The translations under genes and the position numbers were made by a program. Below the pieces are notes generated by a model. That model ran no database searches, was not told the DNA's origin, and was given only the letters and a program-made list of their open reading frames with translations. A DNA stretch of 39,988 nucleotides. Source: Nitrospira sp. UBA5698. GTDB lineage: Bacteria; Nitrospirota; Nitrospiria; Nitrospirales; Nitrospiraceae. The stretch lies in assembly GCA_002420115.1 (NCBI GenBank), contig DIHK01000017.1, forward strand, positions 1 to 39,988, in the 5' to 3' direction. Positions 1 through 7,744 of the stretch are shown here, piece by piece; position 1 is the first letter of the stretch; the number at the start of each line of letters is the position of its first letter.

Positions 1-308
1 TTATCAAGCCGTTTGGCTCCACATTCAGCTTGTGGTGCGCCCTTCAACAGGTTCAAGGCAGCCGGTCGATGTCAGTGTCCTACAAGCAACAGAATACGAA
101 TCCTATTGGCTGGCACACTCCCCACTATTCAGATCCTTCCCAAGATAGAAGTATCTGCACAAGCAGGTTCCAAACTCATCATGCTCATCGCTCCGTTCAT
201 GGTGGAAAGGACCTCCTGATACCAGGGAGCACAGTCAAAACCATCGAAGAATGAACCATGGCATGCCGAAAAGAGTCGTAATAGATGCAAGCAGGAGAAA
301 AAATCTCC
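1..308. other. Non-coding stretch with repeat remnant at its left end
   Basis: I see no convincing gene before position 366; the short frames here have no ribosome binding site and no family character. Positions 6-25 match 37149-37168 at 18 of 20 bases (AAGCCGT, two differing bases, GGCTCCACATT). This suggests the tail of the hairpin-bearing intergenic element described near 37.1 kb. The following bases (about 39-75) resemble a decayed form of the CCCTTCGAC-type repeat seen at 8977. Confidence 0.4.
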
Positions 309-336
309 TTGTTGTCCTCCTAATCTGATGTATAAT
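309..336 (+). promoter_or_regulatory. Putative sigma-70 promoter for the 366 gene
   Basis: A perfect -10 box TATAAT lies at 331-336. TTGTTG at 309-314 serves as a -35 box, with a 16-base spacer. The predicted transcript would begin near 343, just ahead of the AAAAGGA ribosome binding site at 354-360. This is read by eye from the sequence and not tested. Confidence 0.5.
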
Positions 337-365
337 CGTTCTTCATCTACTGGAAAAGGAGTGTT

Positions 366-734
366 ATGAATCCATCCCTACAACGTGCGGTCACCAGCTT
401 CTATAACCTGATCTACGAAGCACAAACCTTTGCCACTGCTATGGCACGGATCGATACGGCGGAACAGGAGCACTACGCGGGACGTATTGAGGGTCTCAAT
501 TGGGTCCTTGATCGCTGCCAAGAACTTGAAGAGATGGATGCGAACCTCACGCCATCCTCCCTGCAACGCATTTTGGGTGAAGTGAAGTCCGACCTGGAAC
601 ATGAATTATCGGTTCAAAGGCGGGAAAAAGGCCGCCGGGCTGATGGGCGTGAAGAGGCCCTCAATTTTGTTGCGGACTACCTTTCCAGCCTGATCACTGC
701 GACTGAGATCGAGTCCGCCAAAACTCCTGCCTAA
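366..734 (+). CDS. Small soluble hypothetical protein, helical
   Basis: I do not recognise a family. The 122-residue product is rich in Glu, Arg, Leu and Ala, has no signal peptide or membrane segment, and reads as several amphipathic helices. The middle (about residues 30-95) is strongly charged. The start is well supported: AAAAGGA lies six bases before the ATG, and a good promoter (TATAAT at 331-336) lies just upstream. It stands alone, with about 180 bases to the next gene. Coding is supported by the promoter, the ribosome binding site and an uninterrupted frame; function is unknown. A small cytoplasmic binding or regulatory protein is possible but cannot be argued further. Confidence 0.7.
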   Translation: MNPSLQRAVTSFYNLIYEAQTFATAMARIDTAEQEHYAGRIEGLNWVLDRCQELEEMDANLTPSSLQRILGEVKSDLEHELSVQRREKGRRADGREEALNFVADYLSSLITATEIESAKTPA

Positions 735-913
735 GAAACACGTTTCTTCTGAACGGGGCATGCATCAGCCAGCGATGTTGACTGGGGGCCCCGTTAATCT
801 CTTTACTCTGTTTCTGGTAGCTTGTCGATGAGCACGCTTCACCCAGCTGGGCCATGGCGGGAGTGAACTCATAATGACTTGACCATGCCGCAGGGATCTC
901 AATAAAATGAACC

Positions 914-1201
914 ATGTTTCAACCGCCACGTAAACCAGGGATGCCCTGGGTTCCTGGTCGTCCCCCGGCTCAACGAAGTCGGCCTCGTCCCTCGACGGCA
1001 GGCCAGCAGGATCAGTTTGGGTCCTTGAATGCTTCGCTTCTCTATTGTCCCCGGTGTCGAGTGGCTACACCAACCAGAGAGCGCCTGCTTCTCGTTCTTC
1101 CAACCGGAAATCTCTACGAATATCTCTGTGCGCAATGTGGGACTTCTACTGGGTCAAAGACCGAGAATCCTGAAAAACCTGTTCACATTGTCGCACCATA
1201 A
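914..1201 (+). CDS. Small zinc-ribbon-like hypothetical protein
   Basis: A 95-residue protein with a basic, Pro- and Arg-rich N-terminal third (residues 1-30) followed by a compact domain with two Cys-x2-Cys knuckles, CPRC near residue 45 and CAQC near residue 73. The spacing between knuckles fits a zinc ribbon, so a metal-binding, possibly nucleic-acid-binding, role is plausible but inferred. No signal peptide is present. The ATG has only a weak ribosome binding site, so the start is less certain than the frame. The other frames through this region lack paired cysteines, which favours this reading. Confidence 0.55.
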   Translation: MFQPPRKPGMPWVPGRPPAQRSRPRPSTAGQQDQFGSLNASLLYCPRCRVATPTRERLLLVLPTGNLYEYLCAQCGTSTGSKTENPEKPVHIVAP

Positions 1202-1474
1202 TTCCCCCCCCCTTGAGCAAGGCTCACGCTACAAAGCGAGAGTCGCACATTCACGGAACTTGGTCGTGTGCAAGAGCCCACTCGTAGACGCCTAAGGATC
1301 AGCGACCCCAAGTCTTCGCATAAGAGTAGATTTTTAGACAGGTGGAATAAGCTCTGAACATCAAGCCACAGGAGAAGATTGCCGTTCGCTGATCGCAGAT
1401 GAGAGGCCGTTCTCGGTATCGTGACGATCAGGCAGAGTTTGAATTCGAAAGGAACACTTCCGATGGGGAGGCCG

Positions 1475-1735
1475 TCACTGAATCTGCGTCAGGGGAATTC
1501 CCTCTTCAATCAGCATCACAGGAATATTGTCTCTGACGGGATATAGGAGTGTTCCGTCCTCACGGACTAGCCCTGCCTCAAACGGTTCCGTAACTGGTCG
1601 ATTGCCCTTGTTTTTCAATCCACCTCGAGTAACTGAGGTATTTAACGCGATGATGACGGCGTCTTCTGCGACCGTCACTTTCTGTTTTGTCTCGGGGCAA
1701 CAGAGGATCGCCAGCAGATCTGGGTTGATATTCAT
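1475..1735 (-). CDS. Trm112-family (UPF0434-like) small protein
   Basis: An 86-residue protein of the Trm112/UPF0434 family. Family members act as zinc-binding partners of methyltransferases or are uncharacterised small proteins. The start at 1735 (MNINPDLLAILCCPETK) was preferred over an upstream in-frame codon because AAGGA lies eight bases before it and because family members begin this way. The N-terminal LLAILCCPETK and the C-terminal YPVRDNIPVMLIEE are the family hallmarks. Only the first cysteine pair is present; the second pair of zinc-binding members is missing, so metal binding is doubtful. The central segment is about 20 residues longer than in the shortest members. It is transcribed away from its plus-strand neighbours. 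Confidence 0.8.
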   Translation of the reverse strand: MNINPDLLAILCCPETKQKVTVAEDAVIIALNTSVTRGGLKNKGNRPVTEPFEAGLVREDGTLLYPVRDNIPVMLIEEGIPLTQIQ

Positions 1736-1868
1736 GAACTCAATCCTTCCCACGGTTGTCACATGATCTTATTCTGCATCATGCCACCAAGTACGATGAA
1801 GTCTCAAGACCTCTTCAGCGATGGCAAACTCTGCTACACTACCAACAACCGGTGGCCAAGAACGGAAT

Positions 1869-2480
1869 ATGATGATGAAAGCCTTCTGGAAAACCTGTGT
1901 GGCTGGACTCATTCTCATTGTGCCCGCCTGGGCCACACTGCTGATTCTCTCGACCCTCTTTACGGCTCTTGATGGTGTGGTGGGTCGATATCTGGTCTAT
2001 CCTGTTCCTGGACTGGGCCTGCTGCTCTTGGTGCTTCTGCTCATTCTCGTCGGAGTCATCGGTGATCATATGATCGCTCGCGGCTTATTCGAGCGGGTGG
2101 AGCGGCGGATTGAACAGATTCCACTGGTACAAAGTATTTACCTCACCTTAAAAGGCATGACTGACTTGGTCAATTTTCGTTCGCGCTTCGGCCAGAGTCG
2201 GGTAGTCGCCTTTCCCTTTCCCCGGGATGGATGTTGGGCTTTAGGATTTGTCATGGGTACCGCCCCGCCGACTCTTCAGGTGGACCGGTCCCATACCCTT
2301 GTGATGGTGTTTGTTCCAACGGCTATTCATCCATTTACCGGATACTTAGCCTTCATTCCGGAACCCGCGCTCAAACCGATTAATCTACCCTTCGAGGAGG
2401 CCATGAAGATGGAATTCTCGGCAGGATTTTATAGGCCACGGGCTGGATGGCTTACGACGTCTCCCCCGGCTTTACCATAA
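1869..2480 (+). CDS. DUF502 family inner-membrane protein
   Basis: A 203-residue membrane protein of the DUF502 family, whose function is unknown. Two hydrophobic segments lie at about residues 5-30 and 45-70, the second extremely Leu-rich, followed by a soluble domain. Family features include GDHMIARGLFERVERR, the IPLVQSIYLTLKG segment and the VFVPTAIHPFTGYLAFIP segment with conserved Pro and Gly. The start at 1869 was chosen because the frame upstream is polar and unlike the family N-terminus; the ribosome binding site is weak. It ends three bases before the GNAT gene, so the two are probably cotranscribed. Confidence 0.85.
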   Translation: MMMKAFWKTCVAGLILIVPAWATLLILSTLFTALDGVVGRYLVYPVPGLGLLLLVLLLILVGVIGDHMIARGLFERVERRIEQIPLVQSIYLTLKGMTDLVNFRSRFGQSRVVAFPFPRDGCWALGFVMGTAPPTLQVDRSHTLVMVFVPTAIHPFTGYLAFIPEPALKPINLPFEEAMKMEFSAGFYRPRAGWLTTSPPALP

Positions 2481-2483
2481 ACG

Positions 2484-2984
2484 ATGAATCCAGACTTGAT
2501 CGCCATTAGGCCAGCCACGGAGTATGATGTGCAGGCGATCCTCGAGTTCAATGCGGCTCTGGCACTCGAAACCGAACAACGCCGGTTGGATCTTGATCGC
2601 CTCCGAAAAGGCACGCTCGCACTGTTGACACAACCTCAGCATGGGTTTTACATCGTGGCAGAACCTTCCGCAGGGGCAATCCGAACTGCTGTCGGCCAAC
2701 TCATGATCACATTTGAATGGAGTGATTGGCGGAACGGAGTCTTTTGGTGGATGCAAAGCGTCTATGTGAAGCCGGAGTGGCGCCGCCGTGGAGTGTATCG
2801 AGCGATGCATGAGCATATTGCCGCGCGAGCCAAGAAGGATTCGCAAGTTTGTGGAATCCGCCTCTATGTGGAACACCGGAATCACGATGCCCAAACTGTC
2901 TATCAACGTGTGGGACTCAGCCCCTCTGTCTATACTGTCTACGAACAGGACTTCATACTGGGCCCTCAGCGGCCGAATCCCTGA
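2484..2984 (+). CDS. GNAT-family N-acetyltransferase
   Basis: A 166-residue acetyltransferase of the GNAT fold, expected to move an acetyl group from acetyl-CoA to an amine; the substrate cannot be told from sequence. It begins with the usual IRPATEYD opening. The acetyl-CoA pyrophosphate-binding motif A is at about residues 92-106 (SVYVKPEWRRRGVYRAM), where RRRGV corresponds to the Q/R-x-x-G-x-G/A loop, although the final Gly/Ala is a Tyr here. The VYQRVGL stretch near residue 139 is the typical motif B. It follows the DUF502 gene by three bases and ends 14 bases before a lipoprotein gene. Confidence 0.88.
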   Translation: MNPDLIAIRPATEYDVQAILEFNAALALETEQRRLDLDRLRKGTLALLTQPQHGFYIVAEPSAGAIRTAVGQLMITFEWSDWRNGVFWWMQSVYVKPEWRRRGVYRAMHEHIAARAKKDSQVCGIRLYVEHRNHDAQTVYQRVGLSPSVYTVYEQDFILGPQRPNP

Positions 2985-2998
2985 AAGGAGTACTCGAC

Positions 2999-3385
2999 AT
3001 GAAGATCGCTCGATCCATCTATGCTCTTCTGGTCATCACCCTGCTCATACAAGGGTGTGCGTTCAGCAGGGGGACGCTAGGGGACGACATTAAATCGGAC
3101 ACCGTTGCAGCGCTTCAAAAAGGAATCACCACAAAAGATGAGGTTCTTCGCCTCCTGGGTGCTCCAGATAGGCTGTTACCACTGAATGGTCGAGATGTCT
3201 TTCAGTACTACCGGTATGATGCCAAGGCGGGGAGTCTCCTATTGATCATCCTCAATTTCTCACGACTTTCCATTAAAAGTGATGATCTTTTCGTCGTTCT
3301 CAACCGTGATGGGATCGTCGAAGACGTGATCGCATCGAAACGCACCGACGCGTTGGCCTTCCGATTCTGGCCGTTTGGGGAATGA
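2999..3385 (+). CDS. SmpA/OmlA-like small lipoprotein
   Basis: A 128-residue predicted lipoprotein. The signal peptide ends in a lipobox (LLIQGC, Cys near residue 19). The mature part carries the SmpA/OmlA (BamE-like) pattern: KGITTKDEVLRLLGAPDR, then a QYYRYD strand and a C-terminal strand region. BamE-like domains often sit on outer-membrane assembly factors, but many small lipoproteins share the fold, so the role is open. The start at 2999 has AAAGGAG about eight bases upstream and yields a proper signal peptide. The next gene begins immediately after it and encodes another lipoprotein of the same general type. Confidence 0.82.
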   Translation: MKIARSIYALLVITLLIQGCAFSRGTLGDDIKSDTVAALQKGITTKDEVLRLLGAPDRLLPLNGRDVFQYYRYDAKAGSLLLIILNFSRLSIKSDDLFVVLNRDGIVEDVIASKRTDALAFRFWPFGE

Positions 3386-3386
3386 C

Positions 3387-3893
3387 ATGACACAGATGAT
3401 CCGTAGAGTGGCAACGATTGTGTTGGGAGTACTAATTTGTCTTTCCTCGCTCGGTTGTAACGTCATCCGCGTCTCGCTCAATACCTCCCTTGTTCCGGAG
3501 GATGTGGCCTTCATCGTACCTGGAAAGACGACCTTGTCCGAAGTGGTCGCTCACCTGGGGGCGCCCGATTCCATCGTCGATTCTGATTCGGGGGTGGTCG
3601 CCACCTACCGATTCCTTGACCTGAAATACTCCAGGGTTAATTTTGGTTGGTTGGCAAAACCCTGGACACCGGTGGATCCCGATCTTATTTTTTCCCGCAC
3701 GGGACTTGGGGTTGATGCCTTTGAGGTCTTGTGTGACGGGCAGTGGGTCGTTCGCCAGAAAGAGTTTCTTCGCCATCTCATCAGGCCGCCCTTCTACCCC
3801 TATCCGTTTCAGCAGTCAGGACGCTCAGCCCCCGCTGAATTACTACTTGGCACTAGCCCGGTTCGACCCGCTATAATGGCAAGTCATGAGTGA
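3387..3893 (+). CDS. Second SmpA/OmlA-like lipoprotein
   Basis: A 168-residue predicted lipoprotein: the N-terminal signal MTQMIRRVATIVLGV leads to a lipobox ending LSSLGC. The mature protein has the same layout as its upstream neighbour, including PGKTTLSEVVAHLGAPDS, matching the KxTxxEVxxxLGxPD pattern of SmpA/OmlA-type domains. It then has a longer Trp- and Pro-rich C-terminal part. The start at 3387 is preferred to a TTG at 3375 because it gives a clean signal peptide. The gene starts one base after the previous stop and overlaps the next gene by eight bases. The pair probably arose by duplication, though sequence similarity is confined to the motif. Confidence 0.8.
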   Translation: MTQMIRRVATIVLGVLICLSSLGCNVIRVSLNTSLVPEDVAFIVPGKTTLSEVVAHLGAPDSIVDSDSGVVATYRFLDLKYSRVNFGWLAKPWTPVDPDLIFSRTGLGVDAFEVLCDGQWVVRQKEFLRHLIRPPFYPYPFQQSGRSAPAELLLGTSPVRPAIMASHE

Positions 3894-4740
3894 GGGAACG
3901 ATAGATCCCGCTCCGTGGCCGACGAGTGATAACCCGTCTGCTTCCTATATCCCAGCCGATAAAGACACCGAGTTTCTTCAACGGGATGAATTGCGTCCTA
4001 TTCGAATCGGTCTGGAACTGCTGAAGCCCGAACTCATCCAAAAAGAAGAACGGATCGAGTCCACCATCGTCGTCTTCGGAAGTGCCAGGTTGCATGAGCC
4101 GGCGGTTGCGGCCAAGGCGCTGCGGCAAGCAGAAGAGATAGCCGCTCTGGATCCGGCTGATCAGACGCTCCAACAACCAGTGGCTATCGCGAAACGCCAG
4201 CTCGAGCTCGCGAAATATTATGATGTAGCCAGAGACTTTGCGCGGTTGGTCTCGTCGACGTGCCAAGTGGATGGACATTGCGATTACGTCATCGTGACGG
4301 GAGGTGGTCCCGGCATTATGGAAGCCGCCAACCGTGGGGCGGCAGACGTGAGTGCCAAGTCGATCGGGCTCAACATTACGCTGCCGCACGAACAGTACCC
4401 CAATCCCTACATCACTCCTCGACTCAGCTTTCAGTTTCGCTACTTTGCGATCAGGAAAATGCATTTTCTCATCAGGGCGAAGGCACTCGTCGCATTCCCA
4501 GGAGGGTTTGGCACTCTGGACGAACTGTTTGAAACACTGACCCTGCTCCAGACGGGTAAGACGGACAAAGTCATCGTCATTCTCGTCGGGCGAGACTTCT
4601 GGGAGAGACTGATCAACTGGCAACTGCTGGTGGAGTACGGACTCATTGCACAGACGGACCTGGATCTTTTTCACTATGCGGAAACGGCTCAAGAAGCCTG
4701 GGACCTGATCGCACGCCACAATGGAGTACCCACCACATGA
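3886..4740 (+). CDS. LOG-family protein (TIGR00730-type nucleotide phosphoribohydrolase)
   Basis: A 284-residue LOG-family protein. Characterised members hydrolyse cytokinin riboside 5'-monophosphates or other nucleoside monophosphates to free base and ribose 5-phosphate; many are mis-annotated as lysine decarboxylases. The signature motifs are visible: GGGPGIMEA at residues 139-147 and PGGFGTLDE at 205-213. The protein is longer than the minimal family (about 190 residues), with an N-terminal extension and a 40-residue helical insertion around 70-115 before the motifs. It overlaps the following RNase-like gene by four bases (ATGA), so the two are translationally coupled. Confidence 0.9.
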   Translation: MSEGTIDPAPWPTSDNPSASYIPADKDTEFLQRDELRPIRIGLELLKPELIQKEERIESTIVVFGSARLHEPAVAAKALRQAEEIAALDPADQTLQQPVAIAKRQLELAKYYDVARDFARLVSSTCQVDGHCDYVIVTGGGPGIMEAANRGAADVSAKSIGLNITLPHEQYPNPYITPRLSFQFRYFAIRKMHFLIRAKALVAFPGGFGTLDELFETLTLLQTGKTDKVIVILVGRDFWERLINWQLLVEYGLIAQTDLDLFHYAETAQEAWDLIARHNGVPTT

Positions 4741-6134
4741 AACTCTCATTCTACGGGGCAGCTCGTTCAGTCACGGGGAGTCGTCATCTGCTGGAAGCTC
4801 CTGGCTTTCGGCTCATGTTCGATTGCGGAATGTTTCAGGGCCGCCGCCAGGAGGCCTTCCGGAAGAATCAGGATTTGGGGTTTGACCCGAAGTCGCTTGG
4901 AGCCGTACTGCTCTCGCATGCGCATATCGACCACTCAGGAGCCTTGCCGGTGCTTCCGGGGCAAGGGTTTTCAGGAAAGGTATATTTGACCCGAGCCTCA
5001 GCAGACTTGGCCGGTATTATGCTCGAAGATTCGGCTCGTGTGCAGGAATACGATTGTCGGTACGTCAACAAACAGGAGCGCAGACGCGGAAAGACTTGTG
5101 TTCAGCCGATCTATGATGCGGACGATGTCCGCAAGATTGTGAAGCGATTCGAAGGCACTCGGTATGGAGACCAAGTGAAGATCGCGCCCCGCCTCACGGC
5201 GTCATTCCATGACGCGGGACATATCTTAGGTTCAGCCGCCGTGCGTGTGAAATACACGGCACGCGGCAATACCACCACAGTCTTGTTCAGCGGCGATCTG
5301 GGACGATCCCATATGCCGATCCTTCGCGATCCCGAACCGCCACCAGCCTGCGATGTCCTCATCCTGGAATCGACCTACGGCGACCGCTTGCATGAACAGG
5401 CCGGCGAGGAGATGAAGAGAAAGGCGCAAGACCTGATCGAGCATGCCAGAACACATAAGAGCAAGCTCATCGTCCCGGCATTTGCCGTGGGACGCACGCA
5501 GGAACTGGTGATGCGGATCAAGGAGTTGGTAGGCGAAGGCCGAGTCGAGCCGATCCCGATTTATATCGACTCGCCATTAGCGGGAAAGGCTACCGAAGTC
5601 TTCAAGCGGCATCCCGAGTGCTATGACGAGGAAACCATGAAGACCTTTTCATCGGGGGGTGATGTCTTTGCTTCGCGCTATATTCACTTCGTCTCCTCGC
5701 CGGAAGAGAGCAAGCGTCTCAATGCCATGCGCGGGCCCTGTGTCATCATCTCGTCCTCCGGCATGTGCGAGGGAGGGCGCATTATCCACCATCTGAAACA
5801 TGCCATTCAGGACGAAGCGAACGTCATCGTCTTCGTCGGCTTTCAAGCGGAACATACGCTGGGCCGTAAGCTCGTGGAAGGTTGGGATGTGGTGCCCATC
5901 TTTGGCATCCCAACGAAGCGTCGTGCTCAAATCGTCAAATTCAACGGTCTGTCGGCCCATGCCGACCGGAATGATCTGTTGGCCTACGTGCGAGCCATCA
6001 ATCCTCTGCCCAGCAAGGTGTTTGTCGTCCATGGTGAGGAGAAGCAGGCCCTGTCGTTGGGCGCAGCTATTCAGGCAGAGCACCCCAAGATCGACGTGCG
6101 GGTTCCGCACCCGGCCAGTACACATGAACTCTAG
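4737..6134 (+). CDS. Beta-CASP metallo-beta-lactamase RNase
   Basis: A 465-residue metallo-beta-lactamase-fold protein of the beta-CASP group (Ysh1/CPSF73-like), expected to act as a zinc-dependent endo- or 5' exoribonuclease on RNA in the cytoplasm. The zinc motif HAHIDH is at residues 61-66, the GDLGRS strand near 184, the beta-CASP central block spans about 200-370 with ESTYGDR, and the C-terminal RMMBL domain has GLSAHADRNDL and VHGEEKQA. Length and layout match the bacterial family. The start overlaps the LOG gene by four bases. Its exact substrate is unknown; it is distinct from RNase J in lacking the long C-terminal domain. Confidence 0.9.
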   Translation: MKLSFYGAARSVTGSRHLLEAPGFRLMFDCGMFQGRRQEAFRKNQDLGFDPKSLGAVLLSHAHIDHSGALPVLPGQGFSGKVYLTRASADLAGIMLEDSARVQEYDCRYVNKQERRRGKTCVQPIYDADDVRKIVKRFEGTRYGDQVKIAPRLTASFHDAGHILGSAAVRVKYTARGNTTTVLFSGDLGRSHMPILRDPEPPPACDVLILESTYGDRLHEQAGEEMKRKAQDLIEHARTHKSKLIVPAFAVGRTQELVMRIKELVGEGRVEPIPIYIDSPLAGKATEVFKRHPECYDEETMKTFSSGGDVFASRYIHFVSSPEESKRLNAMRGPCVIISSSGMCEGGRIIHHLKHAIQDEANVIVFVGFQAEHTLGRKLVEGWDVVPIFGIPTKRRAQIVKFNGLSAHADRNDLLAYVRAINPLPSKVFVVHGEEKQALSLGAAIQAEHPKIDVRVPHPASTHEL

Positions 6135-6147
6135 CGCCCGGCACTCC

Positions 6148-7335
6148 ATGCGAGTGGTATTAGTGTCTTGCATTGCCGCACTACTTAGCGGTTATCTCTC
6201 CGTCGCGATGGCTGAACCTGATCAGCCACGCCAACGTATTCGAGACCTCGGTATCGTCGTCGGCTCCTTCCCGCCTGGTCCGCTTAATGCGATTACCGAT
6301 GTGGCCGGCGTGAAGGTTGGACACACCACACTCATCTCCGGTGAAGGAAAACTAATTCCAGGTCGCGGGCCCGTGCGCACCGGCGTCACGGTCGTGATCC
6401 CGCGTGACGACGTGTGGCACAAGAAGGTACCGGCGGGATTCTTCGTCCTCAACGGCACCGGAGAAATGACAGGCCTCTCATGGGTCGCGGAATCCGGCTT
6501 TCTCGAGTACCCCATAGCCCTCACCAACACCTTGAATATCCCGCGTGTCGCGAACGGCGTGATGAGCTGGATGATCAAGCAGTATCCAGCCATCGGGATC
6601 GAAGATGACACGCTCACGCCGGTGGTCGCGGAATGCGACGACGGAAGACTGAACGACATCCAAGGCCGCCATGTGTCGGAGCAAGACGTGCTCGCGGCTC
6701 TGGATAGCGCCAGCACTGGACCAGTGGAAGAGGGTACCATCGGTGCCGGCACCGGCATGGTGTCGTATGGGTTTAAGGGTGGTATCGGCACGGCCTCGCG
6801 AAAACTGTCCGAGAAAGAAGGCGGCTATGTGGTCGGCGTGCTGGTCAATGCGAACCACGGCCGCAGACCAGAGCTGACCATTGCTGGTGTGCCGGTGGGA
6901 AAACTCTACGAGCAGCCATCACCGGCGCAACAACAATCGCAGGCGCTCTCGCCCGGCCAGAGCGAAGGCTCAATCATCGTCGTAATCGCGACCGATGCGC
7001 CACTCGATAGCCGCCAATTGACCAGGCTCGCCAAGCGCGCTGCGCTCGGCTTGGCCCGCACAGGTTCCACGGCAAGGCACAGCAGCGGAGATTTCATGCT
7101 GGCCTTTTCCACTGCGAATGTGATTCCACACTATCCAACAGAACCTACGTACAGCCTCACGCACTTGGCCGACAGTCATATCAATCCACTCATCACCGCC
7201 ACCGTGGAAGCCACGGAAGAAGCCATCCTCAATGCCCTCACCATGGCGACGTCTGTCACGGGCCGTGATGGACATCGGATTGAGGCGCTCGATCTCACCC
7301 GCCTCAAGCGGATTTTGTGGCCGCTTCAACGCTAG
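6148..7335 (+). CDS. Secreted P1-family (DmpA/BapA-type) aminopeptidase
   Basis: A 395-residue protein of the S58/P1 family, self-processing N-terminal-nucleophile hydrolases that include D-aminopeptidase DmpA and beta-aminopeptidases. A signal peptide (MRVVLVSCIAALLSGYL, Ala-x-Ala cleavage near residue 22) predicts export. Family blocks: RIRDLGI opening, NAITDVAGVKVGHTT, and GAGTGMVSYGFKGGIGT. The self-cleavage and nucleophile site EGS-IIVVIATDAPL puts the catalytic serine at about residue 275. An in-frame ATG at 6124 overlaps the previous gene by 11 bases and could also be used; neither has a strong ribosome binding site. Substrate is not predictable. Confidence 0.88.
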   Translation: MRVVLVSCIAALLSGYLSVAMAEPDQPRQRIRDLGIVVGSFPPGPLNAITDVAGVKVGHTTLISGEGKLIPGRGPVRTGVTVVIPRDDVWHKKVPAGFFVLNGTGEMTGLSWVAESGFLEYPIALTNTLNIPRVANGVMSWMIKQYPAIGIEDDTLTPVVAECDDGRLNDIQGRHVSEQDVLAALDSASTGPVEEGTIGAGTGMVSYGFKGGIGTASRKLSEKEGGYVVGVLVNANHGRRPELTIAGVPVGKLYEQPSPAQQQSQALSPGQSEGSIIVVIATDAPLDSRQLTRLAKRAALGLARTGSTARHSSGDFMLAFSTANVIPHYPTEPTYSLTHLADSHINPLITATVEATEEAILNALTMATSVTGRDGHRIEALDLTRLKRILWPLQR

Positions 7336-7439
7336 TCAGTCACCCGCCCGTCTCGTACAGTTCTCGATTACCGTGCTTGCATTTGCGGGATCCTCCTCGC
7401 TATTCTTCCGGCCAGCTGTGAACGAAGGAGATGAGGTCA

Positions 7440-7667
7440 ATGGGCGACTACCAAATCGGTGGCGGGTTACAACTCCTGACGGCGGTGCAAAAGACGGAAG
7501 CCTTTGCTGAGTTCCTCAAGGCGCGGATGATTCAAGCCCTGGAAACCGAGGATCCGACGGAACTACACTATCTTCTTGCCCAGGTCGACGACTACCATTC
7601 GTACCTGTGGCGCTATTACAAAAAGCTTGCACAAACCCGAGCCCAGCGCATGGACCCCGGAGTCTGA
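7440..7667 (+). CDS. Small hypothetical protein
   Basis: A 75-residue soluble protein with no family I recognise; it looks all-helical, with an acidic middle and a Tyr-rich HSYLWRYYKKL stretch. The start at 7440 is chosen over an ATG at 7431 because AAGGAG at 7425-7430 abuts the first ATG but lies nine bases before this one. The clear ribosome binding site and separate position between two real genes argue that it is expressed. The next gene starts 77 bases downstream. Confidence 0.65.
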   Translation: MGDYQIGGGLQLLTAVQKTEAFAEFLKARMIQALETEDPTELHYLLAQVDDYHSYLWRYYKKLAQTRAQRMDPGV

Positions 7668-7744
7668 CTGCTGGACCGATAGCGGTCTATGCCATCCATT
7701 CACAGATCCTGTTCCTATTCTGCTTCACGTCGTAAGGCTTGTTC

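Noticed and set aside
13..254. Two overlapping short frames at the window start
   Set aside because: No ribosome binding site, unlikely composition, and the left end is repeat-derived.
694..915. Minus-strand 73-codon frame between the first two genes
   Set aside because: Overlaps the end of the 366 gene and shows no ribosome binding site or family features.
3871..4749. 292-codon minus-strand open frame
   Set aside because: Antisense to the LOG-family gene with its intact signature motifs.
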